Shown: positions 39,201 to 47,983 of the stretch, piece after piece | Position numbering within the stretch: the stretch's first letter is position 1 | Layout of the letters: every line of letters starts with the position of its first letter | Assembly: GCF_036127095.1 (NCBI RefSeq) | Contig: NZ_CP108006.1 | Coordinates: 1,364,001 to 1,428,000, forward strand | Direction of reading: 5' to 3' | From: Streptomyces sp. NBC_00335 | GTDB lineage: Bacteria; Actinomycetota; Actinomycetes; Streptomycetales; Streptomycetaceae | DNA: 64,000 bases | Translations under genes and position numbers: made by a program | Notes under the pieces: generated by a model | Databases searched by the model: none | The model's input: the letters and a program-made list of their open reading frames with translations, nothing else | What the model was told of the DNA's origin: nothing

Positions 39201-41198
39201 CTACTCCACCGGCGGGCGCATCCGGAAGTTGTACGCGGCCGGCAGCGGGCGGTCCGTGAGGGTGGCCCAGACCTCCGAGAGGGTCTCCTCGCCCTCGCGG
39301 AGGTCGGGCAGTTCGAAGCCCTCCTCGAAGACCCGCCGGGCCGCGCCCACATGACCCTCGGCCGCGAGCAGCCGGGCCGCCGACAGCCGGAAGCGGCCCT
39401 CCTCGCGCAGGGCGGGGCGCAGCCGGTCCCACACCGAGCGGGCCTCCGGCAGCAGCCCCGCCGCCAGCAGGGACGCCAGTGCCTCCCGGCCCAGCGCCGA
39501 TTCGGCGGCCAGCCAGCCCGCGCCGCCCCGGCTCTCCTCGGCCAGGTCATCGAAGGCCTCGGCGTACCAGCGGGCCGCCCGGGCCGGGTCGCCGGCCAGG
39601 TCGTCGGCGACCGCCAGGCACCTCAGCAGGGGCCACCGCGAGGGGGCCAGCGCCAGCCCGCGCTCCCAGCTCCGTACCGCCTGGGCGATGTCCCCGGCGT
39701 GCCACTGGGCGACCCCGAGGTGGTACTCGGTCAGCGGGTCCGCCGGAGCCGTCTCCAGCATGTCCCGCCAGTGCGGGGCGACCAGGCTCGGGCCGGGCGG
39801 CGCCACCCGGCGCGGGGCGGGGAAGACCCCGGTGCGCCACAGCTCCAGCCAGGGGGCCTGGTCCTCGTCGAGGGTGTCCTCCGCGAAGGGGGTGCCGGGC
39901 AGTTTGTGGCCGCCGCACAGAACCTCCAGCGCGCCCCAGCCGGAGCCGGCGGCCAGCCGCTCCCCCGGTTCGGTGTCGGCGCACCCGCGCCACGCCTCGT
40001 ACGCCGCGTCCACGGCCGGCCCGGGCAGCGCGGACTCCAGCGCCGTCCCGGCCGCGGCGCGGGCCGCCGCCCAGTCGTCCCCGTGCACGGCGACGGGGTC
40101 CGCGGACAGGGCCCCGTAGGCCTCCAGCCAGCTGAACTCCGCGCCCGCCTCCAGGCGTACGTGTTCCAGCTGGGTCCGGGCGAGCCCGGCCTGGATCTCC
40201 GCGTACCCGGCCGTGCCGGGCTCGGTCAGCCACTCCTGCCAGCGCCGGCCGCCCTCGCCCGCGCCCCAGACGAAGAGCTTGCGGCCGCGCAGCCGGGCCG
40301 TGGAGGTCTGGACGAGTCCGCGCCCGTCGGCGTCGAGGGAGGCGATCCAGGGCCGGGTTCCGGCCTCGACCTCGTAGAAGAAGTCGGCGGGGTATTCGCT
40401 GCGCAGCGGGTACGTACGGTCAGCGCCCTCCCATCCGGGTACGGGGATGCGCCGCAGGGAGCGCTCGTACCCGAAGTGCCAGGCCTCGTCGGCCGGGGCC
40501 AGGACGCGGGTGCCGGCCTCCTCGGGCACGGCGATGTTGGACCACCAGTAGACGGGCGCGGGCCGCTCGTGCGGATTGCGCACGCGGACGCCGACGTAGA
40601 GGAACTCCGAGTCCTCGGGCAGCCACAGGTCCACCTGGAACGGCAGGTCGCGCAGCCGCTCCCACTCCCAGAGCCGCACCATGACCCCGCCGTCGGGCGC
40701 CGGGACGAGCGCGGCGTGCAACGGGGCGCAGGAAAGGGTGGTGTGGCCGGTGGCACCGAGGTTCCACTCGATGCCGCCGGAGAACCAGGCGCCGTTCAGC
40801 GCGAAGTTGGCGGGCTGCAACACCGGATTGCGGTAGAGCAGTTCACGTCCGGTGGGGAGGTGGACGAGCGAATGGATCCGGCCGCCGAGGCCCGGCAGGA
40901 CGGTGACGCGCAGGTGCGCGTTCTCGATGACGATCGTCTCGAAGTCCCGCTCCGTGCGCACCCGTCGATAGCCGTCCCGGATCCGGACGGGCAGCAGCGA
41001 GCGCAGCGGCTCGTACCCGATCTGGCGTGCCATGTCGCGCGGCAGGCCCTCGCGTCCGGGGGCACCTCCCAGCGGTGGCTGGGGGAGGTGGTCCAGCGTG
41101 TGCACTCCGCCGGACTCGCGGAGGGCCGGCAGCGGGTTCTCGGGGCCCAACGGGGCTGCGGGGAGGGTCAGTACGGAGCGGCGGACGGTGGTGGCCAT
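39201..41198 (-). CDS. DUF5107 domain protein with TPR-like C-terminus
   Basis: The 665-residue protein has a DUF5107 domain (about residues 55-330) with VTVLPGLGGRIHSLVHLPTGR and LNGAWFSGGIEWNLG. These resemble galactose-mutarotase-like beta-sandwich proteins acting on sugars. The C-terminal third is helical and TPR-like (EYHLGVAQWHAGDIAQAVRS and following units). It may act on or sense a carbohydrate; no catalytic residue can be named. The start at 41198 is chosen because the N-terminus MATTVRRSVLTLPAAPLGP matches the remembered family. A hairpin repeat at 41063-41090 interrupts the N-terminal region in frame. No clear ribosome site precedes the ATG. Confidence 0.78.
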   Translation of the reverse strand: MATTVRRSVLTLPAAPLGPENPLPALRESGGVHTLDHLPQPPLGGAPGREGLPRDMARQIGYEPLRSLLPVRIRDGYRRVRTERDFETIVIENAHLRVTVLPGLGGRIHSLVHLPTGRELLYRNPVLQPANFALNGAWFSGGIEWNLGATGHTTLSCAPLHAALVPAPDGGVMVRLWEWERLRDLPFQVDLWLPEDSEFLYVGVRVRNPHERPAPVYWWSNIAVPEEAGTRVLAPADEAWHFGYERSLRRIPVPGWEGADRTYPLRSEYPADFFYEVEAGTRPWIASLDADGRGLVQTSTARLRGRKLFVWGAGEGGRRWQEWLTEPGTAGYAEIQAGLARTQLEHVRLEAGAEFSWLEAYGALSADPVAVHGDDWAAARAAAGTALESALPGPAVDAAYEAWRGCADTEPGERLAAGSGWGALEVLCGGHKLPGTPFAEDTLDEDQAPWLELWRTGVFPAPRRVAPPGPSLVAPHWRDMLETAPADPLTEYHLGVAQWHAGDIAQAVRSWERGLALAPSRWPLLRCLAVADDLAGDPARAARWYAEAFDDLAEESRGGAGWLAAESALGREALASLLAAGLLPEARSVWDRLRPALREEGRFRLSAARLLAAEGHVGAARRVFEEGFELPDLREGEETLSEVWATLTDRPLPAAYNFRMRPPVE
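41063..41090. repeat. CACCTCCC hairpin repeat within a coding sequence
   Basis: CACCTCCC-AGC-GGTG-GCT-GG-GGAGGTG-type hairpin, stem with a two-base bulge, lies in the 5' part of the DUF5107 gene. I recognise its form from hairpins common in Streptomyces intergenic regions. It is translated as part of HTLDHLPQPPLGGAPG. Confidence 0.6.
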
Positions 41199-41311
41199 GA
41201 GGGAAATGGAACACGCCACGGGCTCCGGTGCACAGGGATTCGGCGGATCACCACCGGTCAGGATTACGCAAAACCTTCTCTCGCGCGGGCCGGTGTCCGA
41301 CCATGAAGGGC

Positions 41312-41863
41312 ATGAGCGACGTGATCAGAAGAGGTCAGTTTTTCGACGGGGAAGAGTCCGCGCGCCGGTTCGCGGGACCGACGACGGGCGACGAACGACG
41401 GATGCTCGTCGACGTGCTGCGGGCCCAGCGTGCGACGCTCAGGCTCAAGTGCGCCGACCTGGGGCCGGAGTTGGCCGAGCGGGCGGTGCAGCCGTCCACG
41501 CTGTCGCTGCTGGGCCTGGTCCGCCATCTCGCGGACGTGGAGCGCCGCTGGTTCCGTCAGGTGCTGGACGGGCAGCAGGTTCCGCTCCGGTTCTGGTCCA
41601 CGGCCGCCCCCGACGGGGACTTCGACGGCGCGGTGGCCACGCCCGAGGTGATCCGGGAGGCCTGGGAGGCGTGGCGGGCGGAGGCGGAGTTCGCGGAGGC
41701 GTTCACGGAGCGGGCGCCGGACCTGGAGGTCTGCGGGAAGGACGCGTGGCGGGGCGAGGTTTCGCTGCGCTGGGTGCTGATCCACATGATCGAGGAATAC
41801 GCGCGGCACAACGGCCACGCGGACCTGCTGCGCGAAAGCATCGACGGAGCGATAGGGGTCTGA
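41312..41863 (+). CDS. DinB family protein (DUF664)
   Basis: The 183-residue protein is a four-helix DinB-like protein of the DUF664 type. LLGLVRHLADVERRWFRQVL supplies the first metal-site histidine near residue 70, and WVLIHMIEEYARHNGHADLLRE the later histidines near residue 155-165. The family binds a divalent metal and is linked in actinobacteria to mycothiol-dependent reactions, but the reaction is unknown here. Two ATGs (41303 and 41312) are possible; neither has a good ribosome-binding site. It is divergent from the DUF5107 gene. Confidence 0.8.
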   Translation: MSDVIRRGQFFDGEESARRFAGPTTGDERRMLVDVLRAQRATLRLKCADLGPELAERAVQPSTLSLLGLVRHLADVERRWFRQVLDGQQVPLRFWSTAAPDGDFDGAVATPEVIREAWEAWRAEAEFAEAFTERAPDLEVCGKDAWRGEVSLRWVLIHMIEEYARHNGHADLLRESIDGAIGV

Positions 41864-41939
41864 GCGCGCCGCCGCCGCGGCGGCCGGACCGGTCGGCCGG
41901 GCCGCCGGGGTGGGACCGGGCCGGTCCGAGCCGCGGGCC

Positions 41940-42839
41940 CTACGCGAACGCGCCCGCCACCAGGTCCGCGAGCAGGGCCCCGGCGCGCCCGTCGGGATCC
42001 AGGTCCGGGTCGTAGATGGTGACGTTGAGTCCCACGCAGCGCGGGGAGCTGATCAACACCCCGAGCAGTTCGGCGAGTTCGTCGGGGATCAGCCCGCCCG
42101 CGTCCGGGCTGTCGACGGCCGGCATCACGGACGGGTCCAGTACGTCGGCGTCCAGGTGGACCCAGAACCCGGCGGTGGCCGGGGGCTGCAGTCCCGTCAG
42201 GGCGGTACGGGCCACCGGCCCGGCGCCGCGGTCGCGGATCGCCCCCACCGTGGCCGCGAAGATCCCGGCGGCGCGCAGCTCCGGGAGGTCCGGGTCCCCG
42301 TCGCGCAGCCCGAAGAGCCGGACGTCCTCGTCGCGCACGTAGGGCCCGAGGCCCTCCAGGTCCGCGAGGTCCGCCTGGCCGCGCCCGGTGGCGAGCGCCA
42401 GTTCCTCGCCGCCGGCCGCTCCGACGGGCCCGTTGACGGCCGCGTTGCCGGGGTGGCGGAAGTCGGCGGAGCCGTCGATCGCGGCGATGCCGTACCGCCC
42501 GAGGCGCCGCATGGCCAGGGAGGCACCGAGCTGGATGGAGCAGTCGCCGCCGAGGACGACCGGGAACTCCCCGGAGCGCAGGTGGTCCTCGATCCGGTCG
42601 GCGAGGGCGACGGTGTACGCGGCGAGGGGCCCGGCGTGGAACACCCCGTCGCCCTCCTTCCAGTCGCCCCGGTCGTAGCGCGGCGGGACGACCACCCCGC
42701 CCTCGCGCGCGCCGAGGCGGGCCAGCAGGCCCTGTTCGCGCAGGGCCCCGGCGAGTTTGTACACACCGGGAACGGCGCCCGGGGCCGGGGGTCGGAGCCC
42801 GAGGTTGGACGGTGCGTCGAGGAGCACGAGGGTTCGCAT
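41940..42839 (-). CDS. Arginase-fold protein with altered metal site
   Basis: The 299-residue protein has the ureohydrolase fold. The GGDHS motif reads GGDCS, the DAHxD motif reads IDGSADF, and the third motif HLDADVLDPSVMP keeps both metal aspartates. The two histidines that bind manganese in arginase and agmatinase are thus replaced by Cys and Ser. It may use another metal, act on another substrate, or be inactive. The C-terminal NVTIYDPDLDPDG is ordinary for the family. The ATG lies four bases from the stop of a GNAT gene on the same strand, so they are probably co-transcribed. Confidence 0.82.
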   Translation of the reverse strand: MRTLVLLDAPSNLGLRPPAPGAVPGVYKLAGALREQGLLARLGAREGGVVVPPRYDRGDWKEGDGVFHAGPLAAYTVALADRIEDHLRSGEFPVVLGGDCSIQLGASLAMRRLGRYGIAAIDGSADFRHPGNAAVNGPVGAAGGEELALATGRGQADLADLEGLGPYVRDEDVRLFGLRDGDPDLPELRAAGIFAATVGAIRDRGAGPVARTALTGLQPPATAGFWVHLDADVLDPSVMPAVDSPDAGGLIPDELAELLGVLISSPRCVGLNVTIYDPDLDPDGRAGALLADLVAGAFA

Positions 42840-42843
42840 GGAC

Positions 42844-43431
42844 TCATCCTGTGCGATGCGGGGCCCCGGGACATGGCATTTCGGACGTGAGCGCCCAGCG
42901 TTCGTGGTCCCGCCAGGCGCCGTCGACCTGGAGGAAGTCCGGCGACAGCCCCTCCAGCCGGAAGCCCAGCCCTCGGACGAGGGCGATCGAGGCGGTGTTT
43001 CCCGGCTGGATATTGGCCTCCAGCCGGTGCAGTGCGAGCCCGTCCGCGGAGAAGGCCTGCGCCACGGCGAGGCCGAGCGCCTCCCGCATGAGTCCCCGGC
43101 CCGCCGCGTGGGCGAACGCCCCGTAGCCGAGCGCGCCGCACCGGAAGGCTCCGAGGACGATGTTGTTGACGTTCACGAAGCCGGCGATGGCGCCCGATTC
43201 CCGCTCGCACGCGAGGAATCCGGCTCTGCCCGGGGCGGCGGCCCCCGTCGCGCCGGCGATCAGCGGGGCGGCGTACGCCTCGTAGGCCTCCGCGGTCGCG
43301 GGCGGCGACAGCCACGGGTGGTGGAGCTCCCGGCTCTCGCGCACCCGGGCGGTGAACTCGGCCTCGTCAGCGGGCCGGTAGGGCCGCAGCCCGATCCGGC
43401 CGCCCTCGGCCAGGTAGGGAGAATTCGGCAT
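42844..43431 (-). CDS. GNAT acetyltransferase (RimJ/RimL-like)
   Basis: The 195-residue protein follows the RimJ/RimL type of N-acetyltransferase. It has GRIGLRPYRPADEAEFTARV at the start, strand IAGFVNVNNIVLGAF, the acetyl-CoA loop region GRGLMREALGLAVAQAF and LEANIQPGNTASIALVRGLGF-like closing motif. It probably acetylates a protein N-terminus or a small amine. The stop lies four bases before the start of the arginase-fold gene, so both form a unit transcribed leftward. The substrate cannot be told. Confidence 0.9.
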   Translation of the reverse strand: MPNSPYLAEGGRIGLRPYRPADEAEFTARVRESRELHHPWLSPPATAEAYEAYAAPLIAGATGAAAPGRAGFLACERESGAIAGFVNVNNIVLGAFRCGALGYGAFAHAAGRGLMREALGLAVAQAFSADGLALHRLEANIQPGNTASIALVRGLGFRLEGLSPDFLQVDGAWRDHERWALTSEMPCPGAPHRTG

Positions 43432-43465
43432 CGCCCCAGGCTAGGCGCTGTGACAGGATCCCGAT

Positions 43466-44215
43466 GTGATCATCACCCCGAACACCGAAGAACTCCTCCT
43501 CGCGGCCGCGTACAACAACGCCGCGTGGTGCGCCGCGGTCTGCCGCGACGGCGGCTTCACCGCCCAGGCCTGGAGCAGCCCGCGCCCGACCCCGCTCTAC
43601 TACCCGGATGCCGTGACCCTCACCCGGGACACCGACACGGCCGCGCTGCTCGCCGGGATCGACACCGCGGCGCCCCGCGCCTCGGTCAAGGACAGCTTCG
43701 CCGTGCTCGACCTGGCCCCGGCCGGCTTCGAGGTCCTCTTCGGCGCCGAGTGGATCCACCGCCCTGCGGGCGCTCCCGGCGCCGTCCCGGCCCTGGAGTG
43801 GAGCCGGATCTCCGGCCCCGGGGAGCTGGTGGCCTGGGAGACGGCCTGGGACGGCGAGGAGAGCACCGGGCTGTTCCACCCGGGGCTGCTCACGGGGACC
43901 ACCGGGGAGACCGCGGAGGCCGCGGAGACCGGAGACACCGGGGAGATCGCCTTCCTCGCGGGGCGCGACGCCGAGGGCCGGATCCTGGCCGGGGCCGCCG
44001 CCAACCGCACCGGTGAAGTGGTCGGCGTCTCCAACGTGTTCAGCGCCGACGGAACCCCGGACGACGAGGCCTGGACGGGCGCGCTCACCCTGGCCGCCTC
44101 GCTCTGGCCCGGCCTGGCGCTCGTCGGCTACGAGTCGGGGGACGACCTCGACACGGCACTGCGCCACGGCTTCACGGCCATCGGCCCGCTCCGGGTCTGG
44201 GTCCACTCGGGCTGA
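43466..44215 (+). CDS. Uncharacterised protein with GNAT-like C-terminus
   Basis: The 249-residue protein has no clear family match by eye. The N-terminal half (LLLAAAYNNAAWCAAVCRDG and following) and the C-terminal LVGYESGDDLDTALRHGFTAIGPLRVWV follow the pattern of GNAT-like proteins, in which the last strand carries a GF..(V/I)GPLRVW motif. The middle has a Thr/Glu/Ala-rich insert (residues about 150-165). CAGGAT (43454-43459) lies six bases before GTG 43466 and no ribosome site is seen, so the mRNA may be leaderless. It is divergent from the true GNAT gene. Confidence 0.65.
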   Translation: MIITPNTEELLLAAAYNNAAWCAAVCRDGGFTAQAWSSPRPTPLYYPDAVTLTRDTDTAALLAGIDTAAPRASVKDSFAVLDLAPAGFEVLFGAEWIHRPAGAPGAVPALEWSRISGPGELVAWETAWDGEESTGLFHPGLLTGTTGETAEAAETGDTGEIAFLAGRDAEGRILAGAAANRTGEVVGVSNVFSADGTPDDEAWTGALTLAASLWPGLALVGYESGDDLDTALRHGFTAIGPLRVWVHSG

Positions 44216-44249
44216 CCGCGGCCCCGGGCCCCGGACCCCGGGGCTCCCG

Positions 44250-44483
44250 CTATGTGCGGCGCCGGGCGAAGTAGACCCCGCACAGCCCGCCCAGTACGGC
44301 CGCGATCAGCAGGGCGACGTACAGCGGCATCGTCACCTGCGGGATCAACAGCCGGATCTTGGTGGGGCGGGTGTTCTCGAAGATGAACACCAGGGTGAGC
44401 ACCGCGAGCGCGGCGATGCCGGCGCGGCCCGGGGTGATCGGCCCGCGCCCCTTGCCCCGGCTCTTGGAGGTGTGGGAGCTCAT
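44250..44483 (-). CDS. LapA-domain small membrane protein
   Basis: The 77-residue protein has a basic N-terminus (SRGKGRGPITPGRAG) and two membrane helices (about residues 22-36 and 50-70). Between them it has the FIFENTRPTKIRLLIPQVTMP stretch, with the N-T pattern typical of the LapA/DUF1049 family, and it ends in ARRRT. The role in Gram-positive bacteria is unknown; in Gram-negative bacteria LapA regulates lipopolysaccharide assembly. It lies 33 bases after the peptidase gene upstream and may be the last gene of that operon. Confidence 0.8.
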   Translation of the reverse strand: MSSHTSKSRGKGRGPITPGRAGIAALAVLTLVFIFENTRPTKIRLLIPQVTMPLYVALLIAAVLGGLCGVYFARRRT

Positions 44484-44516
44484 GGCCCCATCGTCCGCTC
44501 GCGGCGCCCCGGAGGC

Positions 44517-46595
44517 TCAGTCGGACAGGGCCAAACGGGGGATGTCCGCCCGCTCGAACCCGAACACCTGCGCGTACAGCGAGAGCTCCGCCTCCAGCGC
44601 CCGGACCATCGTGTCCGCGCGCCGGAAGCCGTGCCCCTCGCCCTCGAAGGTCACGTACGCGTGCGGCACCGACCGCCCGCGCATCGCGGCCAGCAGCCGC
44701 TCCGCCTGCGCGGGCGGGCAGACCGGGTCGTCCAGACCCTGGAGCAGGACGAACGGCGCGGTGATCCGGTCGGCGCGGGCCACCGGGGAGCGCTCGCGGC
44801 TGAGCAGGGCCAGGGTCTGCGGAGGTCCGGCGAGGCCGTCGACGTAGCGGGACTCCAGGTCGTGGGTCTCGGCGGCGAAGCCGGCCAGGTCCAGTACCGG
44901 GTAGATGATCGCCGCGCACGCGTACAGGTCGGTGGCCGCCAGCGAGGCCGCGGCCGTCCAGCCGCCCGCGCTGCCGCCCCGGATCGCGAGCCGGTCCGGG
45001 TCGGCGGTGCCCTCGGCGGCCAGGGCCCGCGCCACCGCGGCGCAGTCCTCCACGTCGACGATGCCCCACTGTTCGCGCAGCCGTTCCCGGTAGGCGCGCC
45101 CGTAGCCCGTGGAGCCGCCGTAGTTGACCTCGACGACGCCGATGCCGCGGGAGGTGAAGTAGGCGATGTGCAGGTCGAGAACGGGCGGCACGTGGTCGGT
45201 GGGGCCGCCGTGCGCCCACACCACGTACGGGGGCAGCTCGTCGGCCCTGGCGCGCAGCAGGGGGTGGTGCGGCGGGTAGACGTGGGCGTGGATCTCCCGG
45301 CCGCCCCGGCCGAAGAAGGTCCTGCTCTGCGGCTCCGGGTAGTAGGCGGGGTCCGCCCGGTCGGCCGGTCCCGGTCCGCGGGCCTCACCGGGCCCAGCCG
45401 CCCCGCCCGTACCGTCGGCCCCTTCCGCCTCGTCCGCTCCCGGGGAGCCGCGGCCGCCCACCACCCGGGCGTGCCCGGTGGCCGTGTCCAGCTCCACCAC
45501 CTCGTACGCGCTGCGCGGGCTGGCCGCGACCCCGTAGACCCGGCCGCCGCTGACGGCGAGGGTGGGCTGCCAGGCCGTCCACGGCCCGGCCGCGTCGACC
45601 AGGTCCCCGCTCTCGGGATCGAGCACGCCGAGCACCGAGGAGCCCCGGCCGTGCAGGACGGCCACCAGTCCGTCGGGGAGCGCCGCGATCCAGCGCAGGC
45701 CGGGCTTCCACAGCGGCCCGCCGAACTCCTCTTCCCGGGGGCACAGGTTGACGGCCTCGCCCGTCTCCCGGTCCACCCGGTACGGGTTCCACCAGCCGCC
45801 CCGGTCGCTCACCGCGAGGAGGCTTCCGCCGGTGGTCCACTCGACCTGCGCGACGGCCTCCTCGGGTCCGCCGAGCACGGTACGGGGCTCCGCGAGCCGG
45901 CCGTCCGCGGTGACCTCGGCGAGCCGCAACTCGGTGCCGTCCCACGGCATACGGGGGTGGTCCCACACCAGCCAGGCCGCCTGCCGCCCGTCGGGAGAGA
46001 GCCGGGGCCCGCTGCTGAACCGGTACCGGTCATCGGTCAACTCCCGCACGCGGGACCTGTCTTCCGCGGCCGACCCGTCCAGCGGTACGGCAGCCAGGAC
46101 GCGGCGCACATCGGTCGGCCCGGCTCCGGTGAACTCCTCCAGCACGCACCAGACTTCACCGTCACGCAGCACCGGGTCGGCCCAGCGCAGCCCGCCGCCC
46201 ACCGCCGAGACGGGGGTCAGCGCCCGCGGGGCCGGGCCGCCGGGCGCGTCCGGCTCGTACGCGTACAGCCGCTGGTCGGCGAAGTGGACGAAGACCACCA
46301 GAGGCCCGCCCAGGGGCCGTTCGGCTCCCGCCCAGGGCAGTCCGCCGTACTCCGTGACCCGGCTGCGCACGTTCCACGGCGCGGGCAGCGCGCAGAGCGC
46401 GGGTCCGCCGTCCGCGGGCCGGCGGACCAGGGCGCGGCGGCCGCCTTCGGCCGGCCGGGGCACCGTCCACCACACCTCGGCACCGATCGCGCCGACGTAC
46501 TCCGGCCTCCCGTCGAGGGAGGCGGCGAGCCCGGCGCCGATCGGCGAGGGCCAACTGCCGTAGGGGGCGGTGCCGTCGCCGCGCGGGGTCTTCAC
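44517..46595 (-). CDS. Prolyl oligopeptidase family serine peptidase (S9)
   Basis: The 692-residue protein has an N-terminal beta-propeller region (about residues 30-400) and a C-terminal alpha/beta-hydrolase domain with nucleophile elbow GGSAGG (in IRGGSAGGWTAAA), catalytic Asp in QGLDDPVCPP and His in EGEGHGFRR. It hydrolyses short peptides, probably releasing dipeptides or aminoacyl residues, in the cytosol. A Gly/Ala/Asp-rich loop near residue 390-410 joins the domains. GTG 46595 overlaps the stop of the M20 peptidase (GTGA). It is the third peptidase of a leftward operon with M55 and M20 enzymes. Confidence 0.9.
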   Translation of the reverse strand: MKTPRGDGTAPYGSWPSPIGAGLAASLDGRPEYVGAIGAEVWWTVPRPAEGGRRALVRRPADGGPALCALPAPWNVRSRVTEYGGLPWAGAERPLGGPLVVFVHFADQRLYAYEPDAPGGPAPRALTPVSAVGGGLRWADPVLRDGEVWCVLEEFTGAGPTDVRRVLAAVPLDGSAAEDRSRVRELTDDRYRFSSGPRLSPDGRQAAWLVWDHPRMPWDGTELRLAEVTADGRLAEPRTVLGGPEEAVAQVEWTTGGSLLAVSDRGGWWNPYRVDRETGEAVNLCPREEEFGGPLWKPGLRWIAALPDGLVAVLHGRGSSVLGVLDPESGDLVDAAGPWTAWQPTLAVSGGRVYGVAASPRSAYEVVELDTATGHARVVGGRGSPGADEAEGADGTGGAAGPGEARGPGPADRADPAYYPEPQSRTFFGRGGREIHAHVYPPHHPLLRARADELPPYVVWAHGGPTDHVPPVLDLHIAYFTSRGIGVVEVNYGGSTGYGRAYRERLREQWGIVDVEDCAAVARALAAEGTADPDRLAIRGGSAGGWTAAASLAATDLYACAAIIYPVLDLAGFAAETHDLESRYVDGLAGPPQTLALLSRERSPVARADRITAPFVLLQGLDDPVCPPAQAERLLAAMRGRSVPHAYVTFEGEGHGFRRADTMVRALEAELSLYAQVFGFERADIPRLALSD

Positions 46596-47983
46596 AGTGT
46601 GCGCAGGGCTCGGTCGAGGACGCGGACCCCGAAGTGCAGGGCGTCGACGGGCACCCGCTCGTCGACTCCGTGGAAGAGGGACCAGTAGTCGAAGCCGGGC
46701 GGCAGCTTGAGCGGGGAGAAGCCGTAGCCGGTGATGCCGAGCCGGGAGAACTGCTTGGCGTCGGTGCCGCCCGCCATGCAGAAGGGCACCACGTGCCCCT
46801 CCGGGTCGAAGGCCTCGACGGACTCGCGCAGGATCCCGTACGTCCGCCCGTCCACGGGGGCTTCGAGGGCCACCTCCCGGTGGTGGAACTCCCAGTGCAC
46901 GTCGGGGCCGGTGAGCTCGTCGAGGGTGGCGGTGAACTCGGCCTCGCCGCCGGGCAGCATCCGGCCGTCCACGTACCCGGTGGCGGTGCCCGGGATGACG
47001 TTGAGCTTGTAACCGGCGCTGAGCATGGTCGGGTTGGCGCTGTTGCGGACGGTCGCCTCGACGAGCGCGCCGGCCGGGCCGAGCTTGTTGAGGATCTGGT
47101 CGAGCTGGAAACCGGGGTCGCGCGGGTCCACCGACATCCCCTGCAGGGCCGCGAGTTCGGTGATGCAGGCGGTGACGGTGTCGGTGAGGCGGACCGGCCA
47201 GTCGTGCTCGCCGATGCGGGCGACGGCGGCGGCGAGGCGGCTGACCGCGTTGGCCCGGTTGGGCTTGGAGCCGTGTCCGGCGGTGCCGGTCGCGGTGAGC
47301 TTCAGCCAGGCGGTGCCGCGTTCGCCGGCGGCGATCGGGTAGAGGGCCTGCCCGGGCGCGGCGTGCACGGTGAAGGCACCGGATTCGCTGATGCCCTCGG
47401 TACAGCCTTCGAAGAGCTCGGGGTGGTGGTCGGCGAGGAAGCCCGAGCCGTCGATCGCGCTGTCCTCCTCGTCGGCGGTGTAGGCGATCACGATGTCCCG
47501 CCGCGGCTTCACTCCGGCCCGCGCCCAGGCCCGTACGACGGCGAGCACCATCGCGTCCATGTTCTTCATGTCGACGGCGCCGCGGCCCCACACCACCCCG
47601 TCGCGGACTTCGCCGGAGAAGGGGTCCACGCTCCAGTCGGCGGCCTCGGCCGGGACCACGTCGAGGTGGCCGTGGACCAGGAGGGCGGGGGCGGTGGGGT
47701 CGGTGCCCGCGATCCGGGCCACCACGTTGGTGCGGCCCGGGGTGCGTTCCAGCAGCGCGGGCTCCAGGCCGATGGCGGCCAGCCGCTCGGCGACGTACTC
47801 GGCGGCCGGGCGCTCCCGGCAGTCGCCGCCGCCGCGGTTGGTGGTGTCGATGCGGATCAGGCCGGAGGTGAACTCGACGGCCTCGTCGAGCGCCCTCTGA
47901 TCGACGGGGGCGACGGGGGCGGTGGAGGCGGCGGGGGCGGCAGGGCCGCTCCCGGTTCCACCCGGACCGGACATGTCAGCCAT
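46592..47983 (-). CDS. M20-family metallopeptidase (dipeptidase-like)
   Basis: The 463-residue enzyme has the M20 pattern: LLVHGHLDVVPAEAADW (metal His and Asp), GRGAVDMKNM (bridging Asp), YTADEEDSAIDGSG (catalytic and metal Glu pair), the lid-domain GHGSKPNRANA and a closing GGTDAKQFSR. It is a di-zinc exopeptidase or deacylase of the cytosol. The first 35 residues are a Gly/Pro/Ala-rich tail. ATG 47983 follows GGAGGAG and lies inside the end of the M55 gene (8-base overlap). Its stop overlaps the S9 start. All three peptidases are therefore in one operon. Confidence 0.9.
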   Translation of the reverse strand: MADMSGPGGTGSGPAAPAASTAPVAPVDQRALDEAVEFTSGLIRIDTTNRGGGDCRERPAAEYVAERLAAIGLEPALLERTPGRTNVVARIAGTDPTAPALLVHGHLDVVPAEAADWSVDPFSGEVRDGVVWGRGAVDMKNMDAMVLAVVRAWARAGVKPRRDIVIAYTADEEDSAIDGSGFLADHHPELFEGCTEGISESGAFTVHAAPGQALYPIAAGERGTAWLKLTATGTAGHGSKPNRANAVSRLAAAVARIGEHDWPVRLTDTVTACITELAALQGMSVDPRDPGFQLDQILNKLGPAGALVEATVRNSANPTMLSAGYKLNVIPGTATGYVDGRMLPGGEAEFTATLDELTGPDVHWEFHHREVALEAPVDGRTYGILRESVEAFDPEGHVVPFCMAGGTDAKQFSRLGITGYGFSPLKLPPGFDYWSLFHGVDERVPVDALHFGVRVLDRALRTL

